A DNA stretch of 64,000 bases from Yoonia sp035117555 (GCF_035117555.1 NZ_JAYKPK010000012.1:57069-121068); one strand, 5' to 3'. Shown: positions 41,921 through 51,148, counted from the stretch's first letter. Made by a program: numbers and translations. Notes: generated by a model not told the origin, from the letters alone.

Positions 41921-43224
41921 GATTGCAGCAACGCTTCGATCCGTTCTGCGGCATCCAGCACCTGCCAGTCATGTCCGGCAGGCGCAAAGATCATCAGACC
42001 GGTGGCCAACCTTTGCGCTTGCTGCATTGGCACTGTCGCCGCGCAGCCATCCAGAAAATTCACAGCCGACGGGTTACGCAGCATCAAGGCGTTGAGCCGG
42101 TCAAAATCCGCCTCAACCTCCGCAATCAATGGCGCAATTGTGGGAAGGGTCGGCACGATCAACGCGTCATAGTCCTGCGCAAGGCTCTCAAAGGCGGCAA
42201 TCGCCCGCGCGCGTTGCGCCAGTTTGTCGGCGTAGTCCGTAGGTGCAAAACTCTCCGCCGCCATGATCCGGCGCAGCACTCGTGGATCGCCCTTGGTGCG
42301 CAGGTCGGCCAGGTGATGGGCATGGATATCATGCGCCTCGGTCGCGACGATGATCCGGTTGGCATCGCCGAAACCATCGAGTTCGGGCAATGCAACCTCG
42401 GATACCTCATGACCATCAGCGCGCAAGGCGGCCAACGCTGCCTCAAAATCCGTCGCGACCCGCGCGTCCAACCCTTGCATCAAAGGACCTTGCAGGACGG
42501 CGAATTTCAGCGGGCCGGTCGTGGCCGCGGGCGCAGAGGTGCCCGACAGAACCGCGTGCACCGCCGCACAGGTCGCGATCCGCAAGGCGAGCGGTCCGAT
42601 ACTGTCAAAGGATTGCGACAGCGGAAACGCCCCATCTAGCGGCACAGCGGCTTGCGTCGGCTTGAACCCCGCCAGCCCGTTCAGCGCCGCCGGGATACGC
42701 ACCGACCCGCCCGTATCGGTGCCCAAGGCGACATCGGCAAGGCCAAGCGCCACCGTCAACGCACCGCCCGAAGTCGACCCGCCCGATATGCGCGTCGCGT
42801 CGCGCGCATTGCCGGGGTTGCCGGTATGCGGATTCAGACCCACTCCGGAATAGGCAAATTCCGACATGGCCGTGCGCCCGCAAGGCACCATCCCCGCCAC
42901 CTTGAGCCGCGCAACCGCAACCGCATCAGATTTTGCGGGTGCAGCTTTGCGCAGAACCTGCGATCCGGCGGCGGTCACCTGCCCTGCTTCATCGAATAGG
43001 TCTTTGACCGAAACCATCAGCCCCGCCAAAGCGCCGCTGCGGCGAACAGCATCCTGATCAAGCGCCTGCGCCGCTGCCATGATCTGCGAGGCGTCAAACT
43101 GCGTGTAGATTTCCGACATGACCGCAGCAGGCATATCCATCGCCCGGTCGATAACATGGCGCGCGCGATCCTCGGCACGATAGGTGATGCGACCGCAGGG
43201 CGATGTCAGGGGGGATCGGGTCAT
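41917..43224 (-). CDS. Amidase (amidase signature family)
   Basis: A 435-residue hydrolase of the AS family. The Ser-cisSer-Lys triad is in place: Lys in MVSVKDLFDEAG near residue 73, cis-Ser in ISGGSTSGGAL near 147, and nucleophile Ser in TDTGGSVRIPAALNG near 171. ATG 43224 follows GAGGA by 5 bases, 9 bp after DUF2848. It hydrolyses a C-N amide or a related bond; natural substrate unknown. The neighbouring TRAP system and DUF2848/DUF1445 genes imply a small amide or cyclic imide imported from outside. Confidence 0.9.
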   Translation of the reverse strand: MTRSPLTSPCGRITYRAEDRARHVIDRAMDMPAAVMSEIYTQFDASQIMAAAQALDQDAVRRSGALAGLMVSVKDLFDEAGQVTAAGSQVLRKAAPAKSDAVAVARLKVAGMVPCGRTAMSEFAYSGVGLNPHTGNPGNARDATRISGGSTSGGALTVALGLADVALGTDTGGSVRIPAALNGLAGFKPTQAAVPLDGAFPLSQSFDSIGPLALRIATCAAVHAVLSGTSAPAATTGPLKFAVLQGPLMQGLDARVATDFEAALAALRADGHEVSEVALPELDGFGDANRIIVATEAHDIHAHHLADLRTKGDPRVLRRIMAAESFAPTDYADKLAQRARAIAAFESLAQDYDALIVPTLPTIAPLIAEVEADFDRLNALMLRNPSAVNFLDGCAATVPMQQAQRLATGLMIFAPAGHDWQVLDAAERIEALLQS

Positions 43225-43233
43225 GGGATATCC

Positions 43234-43926
43234 TCAGGCGATAACAGGCAGGCTGACCATCTTGTAGCTGTGTTCGATGCGACGGCCCAGACGGTCATCA
43301 ATCATTTCCATCCGGAATTCCGCCGCGGGGCGCACCCCGCCTGACAACACGGCAAAGGTGCCACACATCATCGCCGTGCCGGGCGCGAGGCGCGTGCTGC
43401 CTTTGGCCACAGGCGATGCGGCCACCAGATCGGCCAGAGGGCGTATACCAGCCAAGGTCCCATCCTGATAGGCGATCCAATCGCCACCTTCACGGATAAA
43501 AGAAAGGATGCGGATATCGTCCAGATGCCCGGCCACGTCGTCATAATCCCACAAGACAGGGGCCATCGGTTTCGGGCAGATCTGTTTGGAATGTGCGACG
43601 GAATAGGCTTCCAGCTTGCGATCCGTGTGATCGGACCCCAGCCCGAGATAAAGCCTGTTGCCGTCATCAATCAGCATCGGTTCAGCCTCACCCGATGATG
43701 TGTCATCAAGGCATTGGATTTCCGCCGCCGTGGTGAACATCAGGTCCGACACGCGGTAAAACAGCGGTACACTCGATGGTGCAGGCACGCCGATTTCAGC
43801 AAGTTCCGCGATATGATGCGCCACTGCATCGGCGTTGCGTCCAGTCCAGCCAGCGATTACGCCATTGGTGATCTCGATCTCCAGCGGCCCATGGCCAGCC
43901 CGTTCAAAGGCGATAGGTTTGCCCAT
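43234..43926 (-). CDS. DUF2848 family protein
   Basis: A 230-residue protein of the DUF2848 family, thought to share the fumarylacetoacetate-hydrolase fold. Notable stretches: VSDLMFTTAAEIQCLDD near residue 50, LGLGSDHTDRKLEAYSVAHSKQICPKP near 85 and GTAMMCGTFAVLSGGV near 185. ATG 43926 (MGKPIAFERAG) is chosen for the GGGAGGA 7 bases upstream; a longer frame to 43989 has none. Sits between the TRAP transporter and amidase genes. Probably a hydrolase or decarboxylase in their pathway. Confidence 0.8.
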   Translation of the reverse strand: MGKPIAFERAGHGPLEIEITNGVIAGWTGRNADAVAHHIAELAEIGVPAPSSVPLFYRVSDLMFTTAAEIQCLDDTSSGEAEPMLIDDGNRLYLGLGSDHTDRKLEAYSVAHSKQICPKPMAPVLWDYDDVAGHLDDIRILSFIREGGDWIAYQDGTLAGIRPLADLVAASPVAKGSTRLAPGTAMMCGTFAVLSGGVRPAAEFRMEMIDDRLGRRIEHSYKMVSLPVIA

Positions 43927-43963
43927 CAGATATCCTCCCGTTTCATTTAAATTGATGCCCGCG

Positions 43964-45241
43964 TCAGGACGGCGCGAAGAGTAAGGCAATTGTCGGGAAG
44001 GCGATTAACAGACCCACCATCAACAGCATTACGAATACGAACGGTATCGCACCGATCATCACATCGCTCAGCCGCCCTTCCTTGCGCGCGCCTTGCACGA
44101 CGTAAAGGTTCAGGCCCACTGGCGGTGTGATCAGCGCCATCTCGATCAACACGATCAGCAGGATGCCGAACCAGACCTTGTCAAAGCCCAGACCAATGAC
44201 GATCGGCACGACAATCGGGATTGTCGCGATCATCAGCGCCAGCGTTTCGATAAAAAAACCAAGCACGATATACATCAGCACGATGATCATCAGCATGCCG
44301 TAGGGGCCAAGACCGAAGCTTTCCAGAAATCCCGACAGCGCACGGTTCAAGCCCGTCGCCCCCAGTGCAAAGTTCAGGAAATAGGCGCCGACGATCACGA
44401 ACATCACCATCGATGTCGTGCGGATCGTGCCAAGCAAGGCGGCACGCATATTCTCGACCGTGACGGCACCGTAAAAGGCCGCGATACACAGCGCCATGAC
44501 AACGCCGATGGCCGCAGCCTCGGTCGGGGTGGCCCAGCCGGTATAGATCGACCCGATGATGACGGCGAAAACCAAAAGCACGGGGATCAGATGCTGCAAT
44601 CCGTTCAGCCGTTCGGCCCAGGTAAAGCTGCGGCTTGGTCCGCCCCAGGCCGGTTTGATCGTGCAAATGATCGCGGTGATGATCATGAATCCCAGCGCCA
44701 TCAACAGCCCCGGCACGATCCCCGCCATGAAGAGTTGCGGCACCGAGGTCTGGGTCAGAAAACCATAGACGATCAGGTTGATCGAGGGTGGCAACAAAAT
44801 TCCCAGCGCCCCACCCGCCGCAATCGCGCCTGCGAACAGCCGCTGATCATAGCCTTGCTTGCGGGCTTGCGGCATGGCCACCGTCGCCACTGTTGCGGCT
44901 GTCGCGACAGACGATCCGGATGTGGCGGAAAACATCGTGGCCGTGGCGATATTGGCATGGACCAACCCGCCCGGCAGCCATGAAAACCATGTGTCCAGCG
45001 TAGCATAGGTGCGTTCGGCGATCCCGGCGCGCACAAGGATTTCACCCAGCAGGACGAACAGTGGAATGGCGATCAGCAGGAAACTGTCGGAGGACGAATA
45101 GACCATCTGCCCCAGCCCGCGCATCAGCGGCATTGGTGAAAAGAACTGATCAAGCCCAAAGCCAAGGATGAACAGCGCAGCACCAACCGGCACAGACAGG
45201 GCAAGCAGCACAGCAAGCCCGATTGAGACATACCAGATCAT
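43964..45241 (-). CDS. TRAP transporter large permease (DctM family)
   Basis: A 425-residue, about 12-segment permease. Typical segments: FSATSGSSVATAATVATVAMPQA near residue 105, AIAAGGALGILLPPSINLIVYG near 140 and MALITPPVGLNLYVVQGA near 375. Coupled to the small permease by an ATGA overlap at 45238-45241. Forms the transport channel of the second TRAP system in this window. Confidence 0.92.
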   Translation of the reverse strand: MIWYVSIGLAVLLALSVPVGAALFILGFGLDQFFSPMPLMRGLGQMVYSSSDSFLLIAIPLFVLLGEILVRAGIAERTYATLDTWFSWLPGGLVHANIATATMFSATSGSSVATAATVATVAMPQARKQGYDQRLFAGAIAAGGALGILLPPSINLIVYGFLTQTSVPQLFMAGIVPGLLMALGFMIITAIICTIKPAWGGPSRSFTWAERLNGLQHLIPVLLVFAVIIGSIYTGWATPTEAAAIGVVMALCIAAFYGAVTVENMRAALLGTIRTTSMVMFVIVGAYFLNFALGATGLNRALSGFLESFGLGPYGMLMIIVLMYIVLGFFIETLALMIATIPIVVPIVIGLGFDKVWFGILLIVLIEMALITPPVGLNLYVVQGARKEGRLSDVMIGAIPFVFVMLLMVGLLIAFPTIALLFAPS

Positions 45242-45816
45242 TGAATTTCTCCTGTCTCCACCGGAATTGCGGCGATATCTTCGACCAGTTCAAACCGGCG
45301 CAAGGCTGTCAGAAAGACGCTTACCGCCAGCAACAGGCCAGAGGTGATCACCATCCAGGCCCAGCCGCCAAACCAGACGACCTGTGGCATCCAGAGCGGC
45401 ACCCCCAGCGTCGTATTCGACCGCGAACCGCGCGTCAGTGACGTGTCCAACACGCCATAGGCGTAAACTGCGACCATCACCGCGACCAATAGAACGCTGG
45501 CCAGCGCGATGATATCCAGCGCAGCCCGGCCCGCAGCGGGCAGACGGGCATGCAACAGGTCAATGCGCACATGCGCCCGTTCCATGAGCGCATAGGAAAA
45601 GCCCCATGTCGCAATCGCGGCCATCACATAGCCGGATAGTTCATCCGCACCGCCGATGCGCAGGGCTGGGAACTGCCGCCCCAGCACCTCGGTCATGATC
45701 AATGCGACCGCCAGCAGCAGCACGATGCCGCAAAGCAGGGCAATCCATCGGTTGGCCGTTCGCAGCAGATGCACCACCTGCATCGCTTGTCCGGCCAGTT
45801 TATCCGCATGCGTCAT
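45238..45816 (-). CDS. TRAP transporter small permease (DctQ family)
   Basis: A 192-residue membrane protein with four hydrophobic segments. Conserved EVLGRQFPALRIGGADELSGYVMAAI and MERAHVRIDLL segments identify the DctQ family. ATG 45816 follows AAAGGAG by 7 bases. Pairs with the DctM and DctP proteins on either side. Confidence 0.88.
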   Translation of the reverse strand: MTHADKLAGQAMQVVHLLRTANRWIALLCGIVLLLAVALIMTEVLGRQFPALRIGGADELSGYVMAAIATWGFSYALMERAHVRIDLLHARLPAAGRAALDIIALASVLLVAVMVAVYAYGVLDTSLTRGSRSNTTLGVPLWMPQVVWFGGWAWMVITSGLLLAVSVFLTALRRFELVEDIAAIPVETGEIQ

Positions 45817-45852
45817 TGCCCCGCTCCTTTTCTAAGGCGTCACGTGTGATGA

Positions 45853-46908
45853 TCAGTTGATGCTGACACCCAATGCGGCACCCACGGTGTCGTTCCAGCG
45901 CTGTGCCCAATCACCACCGGCGCGTTCGGCCCAGTCTGGCAGGATCGAGGCTTCAAGAACCTCAATCGCGCGAGCCTGATCCTCTTCCGACAGTTCGACC
46001 AAAGTCATCGACGCGGATGGGCCTGCTGCGCATTCACCTGATCCGGTCAGACAGGCGATATCGCGTTCCAGCGCGCCGCCGGCATCAGCCCATGCGGGGT
46101 CTTCAAAGCCTGTGATCGCCTGTTCGGTCAGGAATGCCTGCACGGCAGGGTCAAGCGCGTCCCAGGTATCCAGATTGACCGCCGTGATCACCGGGTCCCA
46201 ACCGCCCAAAGGCAGGTTCACCAGATGGGTCGAAGATTCGTACCAGCCCGAGGCATAGCCCGACCCGGCCCCAGTCACGGCACAATCAATCACGCTGCGC
46301 TCCAAAGCACCCGGCACTTCAGAGAATGCCATCGTGATGCCTTCTGCACCCAAAGCCTCAAGGAACAGCGTCGTCATCCGGCCAGAGCCACGGATTTTCT
46401 TGCCTTCCAGATCGGCAAGGCTGGTGATTTCGGTATCGCAGAACACGATCTGCGGCGGATAAGGCGCGATGGCCAGCATATGGGAATTGAACCGGTCACG
46501 CATGATATCGGCGACCATCGGCTTGGCCGCTTCGGTCATCTGGCGCGCCGTGTCGGCATCAATCGCCAGCAGCGGGACATCCAACCCTTCCAGTTCAGGC
46601 GCATCGGCGACGGTGTAGTCACCCACGGTCATGCCCACGTCAAAGACACCATCGCCGAGCATGCGGAACACGTCGCCACCGGCAACACCCATCTGGTCGA
46701 ATGTTGTCATGTTGACGGTGATGCTGCCGCCGGAGGCTTCAGTGATCGCTTCTTCCCAGAAGGCGCGTTCGAAGTCCTGATAAAGCGGCAGGTTGCTCCA
46801 GCTTCCCACAACGGACAGCGTGGTTTCAGGCAGGTCTTGGGCCGTGGCGGTCAAGGCAAGCGGCACAAAGGCGGCAGATGCCAATAAGGAATGAAGGACA
46901 GTTTTCAT
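45853..46908 (-). CDS. TRAP transporter substrate-binding protein (DctP family)
   Basis: A 351-residue periplasmic binding protein. Signal peptide residues 1-22 cut after ATA; starts at ATG 46908 behind AAGGAG (the longer frame to 46968 has no site). The family Arg is in LEGKKIRGSGRMTTLFLEALG near residue 155, and FSEVPGALERSVIDCAV near 185 is the conserved segment facing the ligand. Two Cys near CLTGSGEC probably pair. The ligand is expected to be a carboxylate, perhaps an amide-bearing or cyclic acid given the amidase and DUF1445 next to it. Confidence 0.9.
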   Translation of the reverse strand: MKTVLHSLLASAAFVPLALTATAQDLPETTLSVVGSWSNLPLYQDFERAFWEEAITEASGGSITVNMTTFDQMGVAGGDVFRMLGDGVFDVGMTVGDYTVADAPELEGLDVPLLAIDADTARQMTEAAKPMVADIMRDRFNSHMLAIAPYPPQIVFCDTEITSLADLEGKKIRGSGRMTTLFLEALGAEGITMAFSEVPGALERSVIDCAVTGAGSGYASGWYESSTHLVNLPLGGWDPVITAVNLDTWDALDPAVQAFLTEQAITGFEDPAWADAGGALERDIACLTGSGECAAGPSASMTLVELSEEDQARAIEVLEASILPDWAERAGGDWAQRWNDTVGAALGVSIN

Positions 46909-46964
46909 GTATTTTCTCCTTGTTGAGGACAGTTTCTGGTTTTTGGAATGCGCGACATTTGCCG

Positions 46965-47762
46965 TCACGCATCGGTCGACAGGTCAGTCACCAGCATGTG
47001 ACCGGGTTCGTGCATGATCGCGATTGCAGGCTTTGCCTTGCGGATCGCGGATTGTGGGGTCACGCCACAGGCCCAGAACACCGGCACGTCACCGGGTCGC
47101 AGGATCGGCGCATCGCCGAAATCGGGCGTGTCGATATCGCTGATCCCGATGGCAGCAGGATCGCCGAAATGCACCGGCGCGCCATGCGCCTGCGGCATCT
47201 GCGCCGACAGGACCATCGCCCGGATCGCGTCAGGCGTGGAAAACCCACGCATCGACACCACCATCGGCCCGCCAAAGGGACCGGCGGCATAAGTCTGGAT
47301 ATTGGTCAGATACATCGGCACATTGCGCCCGGCATCGATATGGCGCACCGGGATGCCCGCCTGCAGCAATGCTGTTTCAAACGAAAAAGAACAGCCGATC
47401 ACAAAGCTGACGAAATCATCGCGCCACAGATCATGGATATCGGTCAGTTGTTCTGCCGGCTCTCCATCGCGGAAAACGCGGTAGCGCGGCACATCACTGC
47501 GGATATCGAGACCATCGCCCAGATTGGGCAGGCGCGGATCACCGGGTTCCGACACGCCAAGGATCGGCGCAGGTTTCGGGTTCATGACGCAGTAGCGCAG
47601 AAAATCCCCCGCCAGATCACGCGGCAGGATCACCACATTGCCCTGCTGAAACCCCGGTGCCTGCCCGCTGGTCGGTGCGGCAAAGCGCCCCTCGCGGCAG
47701 GCCAAACGCAATGCGGCTGCAGTTTCAAAAGTCGGTTTGGCTGTGGTCGGTGTATCCAGCAT
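46965..47762 (-). CDS. DUF1445 putative hydro-lyase (D-glutamate cyclase-like)
   Basis: A 265-residue protein of the DUF1445 family. The family signature FVIGCSFSFETALLQAGIPVRHI near residue 120 and NVPMYLTNIQTYAAGPFGG near 150 are clear, as is FWACGVTPQSAI near 225. Relatives include the D-glutamate cyclase that interconverts D-glutamate and 5-oxo-D-proline. First gene of the leftward TRAP-DUF2848-amidase unit. Taken together these suggest breakdown of a lactam or amide such as a pyrrolidone acid; that is inference. Confidence 0.85.
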   Translation of the reverse strand: MLDTPTTAKPTFETAAALRLACREGRFAAPTSGQAPGFQQGNVVILPRDLAGDFLRYCVMNPKPAPILGVSEPGDPRLPNLGDGLDIRSDVPRYRVFRDGEPAEQLTDIHDLWRDDFVSFVIGCSFSFETALLQAGIPVRHIDAGRNVPMYLTNIQTYAAGPFGGPMVVSMRGFSTPDAIRAMVLSAQMPQAHGAPVHFGDPAAIGISDIDTPDFGDAPILRPGDVPVFWACGVTPQSAIRKAKPAIAIMHEPGHMLVTDLSTDA

Positions 47763-47868
47763 GATATTGTTCTGATCCCATCCGCTTCGGTCCCAAGCGC
47801 GACCTTCGCAAGCTATTAGTAAGCACCAACTGGCAAAATTAGTCTAATTTTTAGTTTTCATCAGTCTT

Positions 47869-47885
47869 GATCAATTTTATTGATC
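47869..47885. promoter_or_regulatory. Palindrome upstream of the DUF1445-TRAP-amidase operon
   Basis: GATCAAT-TTT-ATTGATC is a perfect 7-bp dyad in the AT-rich promoter region of the operon, 107 bp before the DUF1445 start and just after the Old Yellow Enzyme stop. A plausible operator for the cluster. Confidence 0.5.
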
Positions 47886-47890
47886 GCCAA

Positions 47891-49033
47891 TCAAAAAATA
47901 TTCGATCTTTCATATTGAACCGGCCAGCTTGCATTTTGTGCCTTCAGCGCTTGTGCGGCTTTGAGCGGCCAATGCGGATCAGCCAGCAAACCACGCCCCA
48001 ACAACACCAAATCGGCATCGCCATTGGCAACAATCGCCTCAGCCAGATCGGGCGCATTGATCAACCCGACAGCGCCGGTTGCCAGCCCGGTTTCCGCCCT
48101 GATCTGGCGCGCTAAAGGCACCTGATACCCCGGATGGATCGGGATTTGCTGACGGGGATCATTCCCACCAGAGGTGCAATCAATCAGATCAACATCGCCG
48201 CGCGTCTGCAGGATCTGACAAAGCCGGACACTGTCCGCGACGCTCCAACCGCCATCGACCCAATCAGTCACGCTGAGCCGCACGAACAATGGCAGGTCCT
48301 GTGGCCATTCGCTGCGCATGGCATCCAGCGACGCGATCAGAAAGCGGATACGGTTTTCAAAACTGCCGCCGTATTCATCAACCCGGTCATTGCTCAACGG
48401 CGAATAAAACTGATGGATCAGATATCCATGCGCGGCATGCAGCTCGACAATGCGGAACCCTGCCTGATAGGCGCGGCGGGTCGCCTGCGCCAGTGCATCC
48501 AGTTCAGCTTGGATCCCTGCCGCATCCAAAGCGCGCGGCGTCGGCCACCCATCAGCATAAGCCTTGGGAGATGCACCAACAGTCGGCCAACCACCGTCCA
48601 CCTCATGCACAGGATGACTGCCCTCCCACGGTCGCCCGACCGAGGCTTTGCGGCCCGCGTGACCCAATTGGATCGCAGGCACCGCCCCTTGTGATGTGAT
48701 GAAAGCGGCGATCCGGGCCAGTGCGTCGCGCTGTGTGTCGTTCCAAAGACCAAGATCGTGCTTTGTGATCCGTCCATGCGGCGTGACATGCACAGCCTCG
48801 GTGCAGACGATGCCCGCACCACCAGCAGCACGCGCGCCAAGATGCACCAGATGCCAATCATCCGGAACGCCGTCCTGCGCCGAATACTGGCACATCGGTG
48901 ACAGCACGATCCGGTTGCGCACAGTCACAGACCGGAAACTGATCGGACGGAACAGATGCGGGTTTGGATCACGGCGCAGAATACGGCGGGCATTCTCGCC
49001 CGTGACACGGGAATCAGCGGATGGATTGGTCAT
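47891..49033 (-). CDS. NADH:flavin oxidoreductase, Old Yellow Enzyme family (YqjM class)
   Basis: A 380-residue FMN enzyme. SPMCQYSAQDG near residue 45 holds the YqjM-class redox-sensing Cys; ELHAAHGYLIHQFYSPLSNDR near 195 carries the substrate His pair; LGRGLLADPHWP near 350 ends the flavin site. ATG 49033 (MTNPSADS) is 5 bases after AAGGAG. Expected to reduce activated C=C bonds, for example in unsaturated lactones, imides or nitro-compounds. It lies in tandem with the M24 gene upstream. Its role in the amidase cluster is possible but not shown. Confidence 0.9.
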   Translation of the reverse strand: MTNPSADSRVTGENARRILRRDPNPHLFRPISFRSVTVRNRIVLSPMCQYSAQDGVPDDWHLVHLGARAAGGAGIVCTEAVHVTPHGRITKHDLGLWNDTQRDALARIAAFITSQGAVPAIQLGHAGRKASVGRPWEGSHPVHEVDGGWPTVGASPKAYADGWPTPRALDAAGIQAELDALAQATRRAYQAGFRIVELHAAHGYLIHQFYSPLSNDRVDEYGGSFENRIRFLIASLDAMRSEWPQDLPLFVRLSVTDWVDGGWSVADSVRLCQILQTRGDVDLIDCTSGGNDPRQQIPIHPGYQVPLARQIRAETGLATGAVGLINAPDLAEAIVANGDADLVLLGRGLLADPHWPLKAAQALKAQNASWPVQYERSNIF

Positions 49034-49121
49034 CATCTCTCCTTCAAGGCTGCTGAGGTTCACGATAGCCTGCGGATGACGAATAAGTCGAATTTTGATA
49101 TTTTATCCAAGTTGATCAGAT

Positions 49122-50315
49122 TTAGTAATCAGACCCAAAAAGAATTGGCGTCAGCGGGGTCGTGATCGGCGTTTCGGCCCCTGTTTCACCGATAATCACC
49201 ATCTCACCCAAAGCCGCACCGCCGACACCGGGCAGAAACAAATTCGGATGCAGTTCCAGCACCATCCCCGGCGCGAGAATTCCGCCAGCACCATCGGGCC
49301 TTTTCGCAGGGGCTTTAACCCCAAAACTCTGCACGAAAGCATCGGTCAGGATTGGGTCCTCATAGGACATACCCAAACCATGCCCAAAGCGGAAGCGTTG
49401 CAGATCATGGCGGTCCAGACTCAGTGTACCGGCGCGGAATGTATCCTCCATCGCATCCACCAGATCGGTCAGCGGCAGGCCGGGGCGCGCATGATCCAGC
49501 CCGGCGCGCAAACAGACCGCCACGATATCCAGTAGTCGCGCGTGGTCTGGGCGCATCTGACCGACGGCGCCCATCCTGATGCCATGCGCCCAATGACCGT
49601 CCACGGTCAGGGCGATTCCGACCAGCACCTGATCCCCCGCCCCGACAAAGCCTTGCGTTTCTTCCGGCCAGTATCTCGGACGGTCCGCTTGCGGACGTAT
49701 CGTCAGCCACATCCGGCACGCATCAGCGCCTTGCGACACAGCAAAGCTCTCCAGGTCGCGCTGCGCGTCAGCAACTGATGCCCCAACAGTCAGGACAGAA
49801 GGCAGCCGGGCAAAGATAGCATCACAAATCGCAGCCCCGGCGCGGTGCAGTTCAAGGGCGGCAGGTTCCTTGATCACCCGCATCCGGTCCAGCACCGCGC
49901 TGGCCGTGTCGTCTTCGCGGATGACGGGATGCAGATGGCGCGCGATGCCCATGGGCAATTCATCCAGCCCGATCAGCTCGACGGTGCCTGCGGGAATGTG
50001 GTCACGGATCAGACCCGCCCAGCGATCCGGCGGCAGATAGACAGGGTCCAGCTCCGGCAAGGTTTCAGCGGCAAGCGGCACCATAAACGGGCTGGCGCAA
50101 ATCAATCTGGCCCCAGTCTGTGTCAGAACAAGAAGCGACGCGGATTCATGCCCATCCCACCCCGTCAGATAGCGCAGCGCGCCATGCGATTTGCTGCCCG
50201 CGCCCAAGGCGCTGCCCATCCCGAACACCAGAACCGGCCGCCCCAGTTCGGCCACAAGAGCGTCTCGCCTGCGCTGATAGAGGCCGGGATCATTTTGTCG
50301 CAATGTCTGGGTCAT
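49122..50315 (-). CDS. M24-family protein lacking the usual metal aspartates
   Basis: A 397-residue creatinase/aminopeptidase P-fold protein. The C-terminal domain keeps His in FRFGHGLGMSY and Glu in MVLELHPNLF and GEMVII, but the two aspartates of the canonical motif are Gly (VGIALTVDG) and His (HWAHGIRMG). Metal-dependent peptidase activity is therefore unlikely, as in creatinase. Starts at ATG 50315 with AAAGGGA upstream. It is the leader of a pair with the Old Yellow Enzyme. Substrate unknown; a C-N hydrolase role is one possibility. Confidence 0.75.
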   Translation of the reverse strand: MTQTLRQNDPGLYQRRRDALVAELGRPVLVFGMGSALGAGSKSHGALRYLTGWDGHESASLLVLTQTGARLICASPFMVPLAAETLPELDPVYLPPDRWAGLIRDHIPAGTVELIGLDELPMGIARHLHPVIREDDTASAVLDRMRVIKEPAALELHRAGAAICDAIFARLPSVLTVGASVADAQRDLESFAVSQGADACRMWLTIRPQADRPRYWPEETQGFVGAGDQVLVGIALTVDGHWAHGIRMGAVGQMRPDHARLLDIVAVCLRAGLDHARPGLPLTDLVDAMEDTFRAGTLSLDRHDLQRFRFGHGLGMSYEDPILTDAFVQSFGVKAPAKRPDGAGGILAPGMVLELHPNLFLPGVGGAALGEMVIIGETGAETPITTPLTPILFGSDY

Positions 50316-50330
50316 CTTGTTCCCTTTGAT

Positions 50331-50350
50331 CTGATCACATGAAGGATCAG
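50331..50350. promoter_or_regulatory. Inverted repeat just upstream of the M24 gene
   Basis: CTGATC-N8-GATCAG, perfect 6-bp arms, lies 15 bp upstream of the start codon and shares the GATC core with the palindrome at 47869-47885. Could be an operator or a leader hairpin. Confidence 0.4.
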
Positions 50351-50521
50351 CGGCGGGTTAACTTTCGGCAAGACAAAAGCAGTCACTTTGCGATCAAAGT
50401 ATTCATTTCGATGCGCGTAGGTCAGTAAACCGATTTACGGCAGGTTCATTTAGTCGGACACAGCTGGGACGTGTTTGATGATGGGCCACCACCGCGCAAA
50501 CACTTTCGCATCGTCATCAAA

Positions 50522-50953
50522 TCAGATCAGTTTGGCCTCCATGCTGATCTCGGCGTTCAGCAGCTTGCTGATCGGGCAACCTTTTTCCGTGGCTTTGGCA
50601 AGCTCCATGAATTTCTCTTCCGAGAGACCGGGCACCGTCGCCGTCAGCGCGATATGGGCTTTGGAAACCTTGAAACCACCATCGGCCGGGTCTTTCTCAA
50701 GCGAGACAGTCGATTTGACATCGATGTTTTCAGCCTCAAAGTCGTTTTCCGTCAGGTTCAGCGACAGGGCCATCGCAAAACAGGCGGCATGGGCCGCGCC
50801 GACAAGCTCTTCCGGGTTTGTGCCTTCGCCGTCCTCAAAGCGCGCTTTGAAACCGTAGGGGTGGTCCTTCAACGCGGCCGTTTCGGTCGAAACAGTGCCT
50901 CCGCCGTCCTTGATCGTGCCCTTCCAGTTTGCAGTTCCGAACTTGTCGATCAT
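50522..50953 (-). CDS. OsmC family peroxiredoxin
   Basis: A 143-residue OsmC/Ohr-type peroxidase. The two redox cysteines are in HAACFAMALS near residue 60 and EKGCPISKLLNAE near 125. The N-terminal GTANWKGTIKDGGGTVST and NPEELVGAAHAACF fit the OsmC subgroup. Starts at ATG 50953, with AAAGGAG 7 bases upstream; the in-frame ATG at 50959 abuts that site. It reduces organic hydroperoxides using lipoyl or thiol donors. Stands alone. Confidence 0.9.
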   Translation of the reverse strand: MIDKFGTANWKGTIKDGGGTVSTETAALKDHPYGFKARFEDGEGTNPEELVGAAHAACFAMALSLNLTENDFEAENIDVKSTVSLEKDPADGGFKVSKAHIALTATVPGLSEEKFMELAKATEKGCPISKLLNAEISMEAKLI

Positions 50954-51120
50954 GGTCATCTCCTTTTACTACCTATGAAACGACCTAAGCCTGATCAGGT
51001 TCCTGTAAAGCGGCAAGGTCAGGATTTCTGGAAAGCAAAATCGACGTTCAAATCGCCAGGAACAATACTCACCGAACAAATCTCCCAGATCAAACGTCTT
51101 TGCTGATACCGGCAGCCCCG

Positions 51121-51148
51121 CATCCGCCATCCGCCATCCGCCATCCGC
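51121..51148. repeat. Four perfect tandem copies of a 7-bp unit
   Basis: CATCCGC is repeated four times without a mismatch. It lies between OsmC and the RuBisCO-like pseudogene, inside a minus-strand frame (50969-51232) whose GTG overlaps the pseudogene stop. A change of one unit would shift the frame. Confidence 0.85.
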
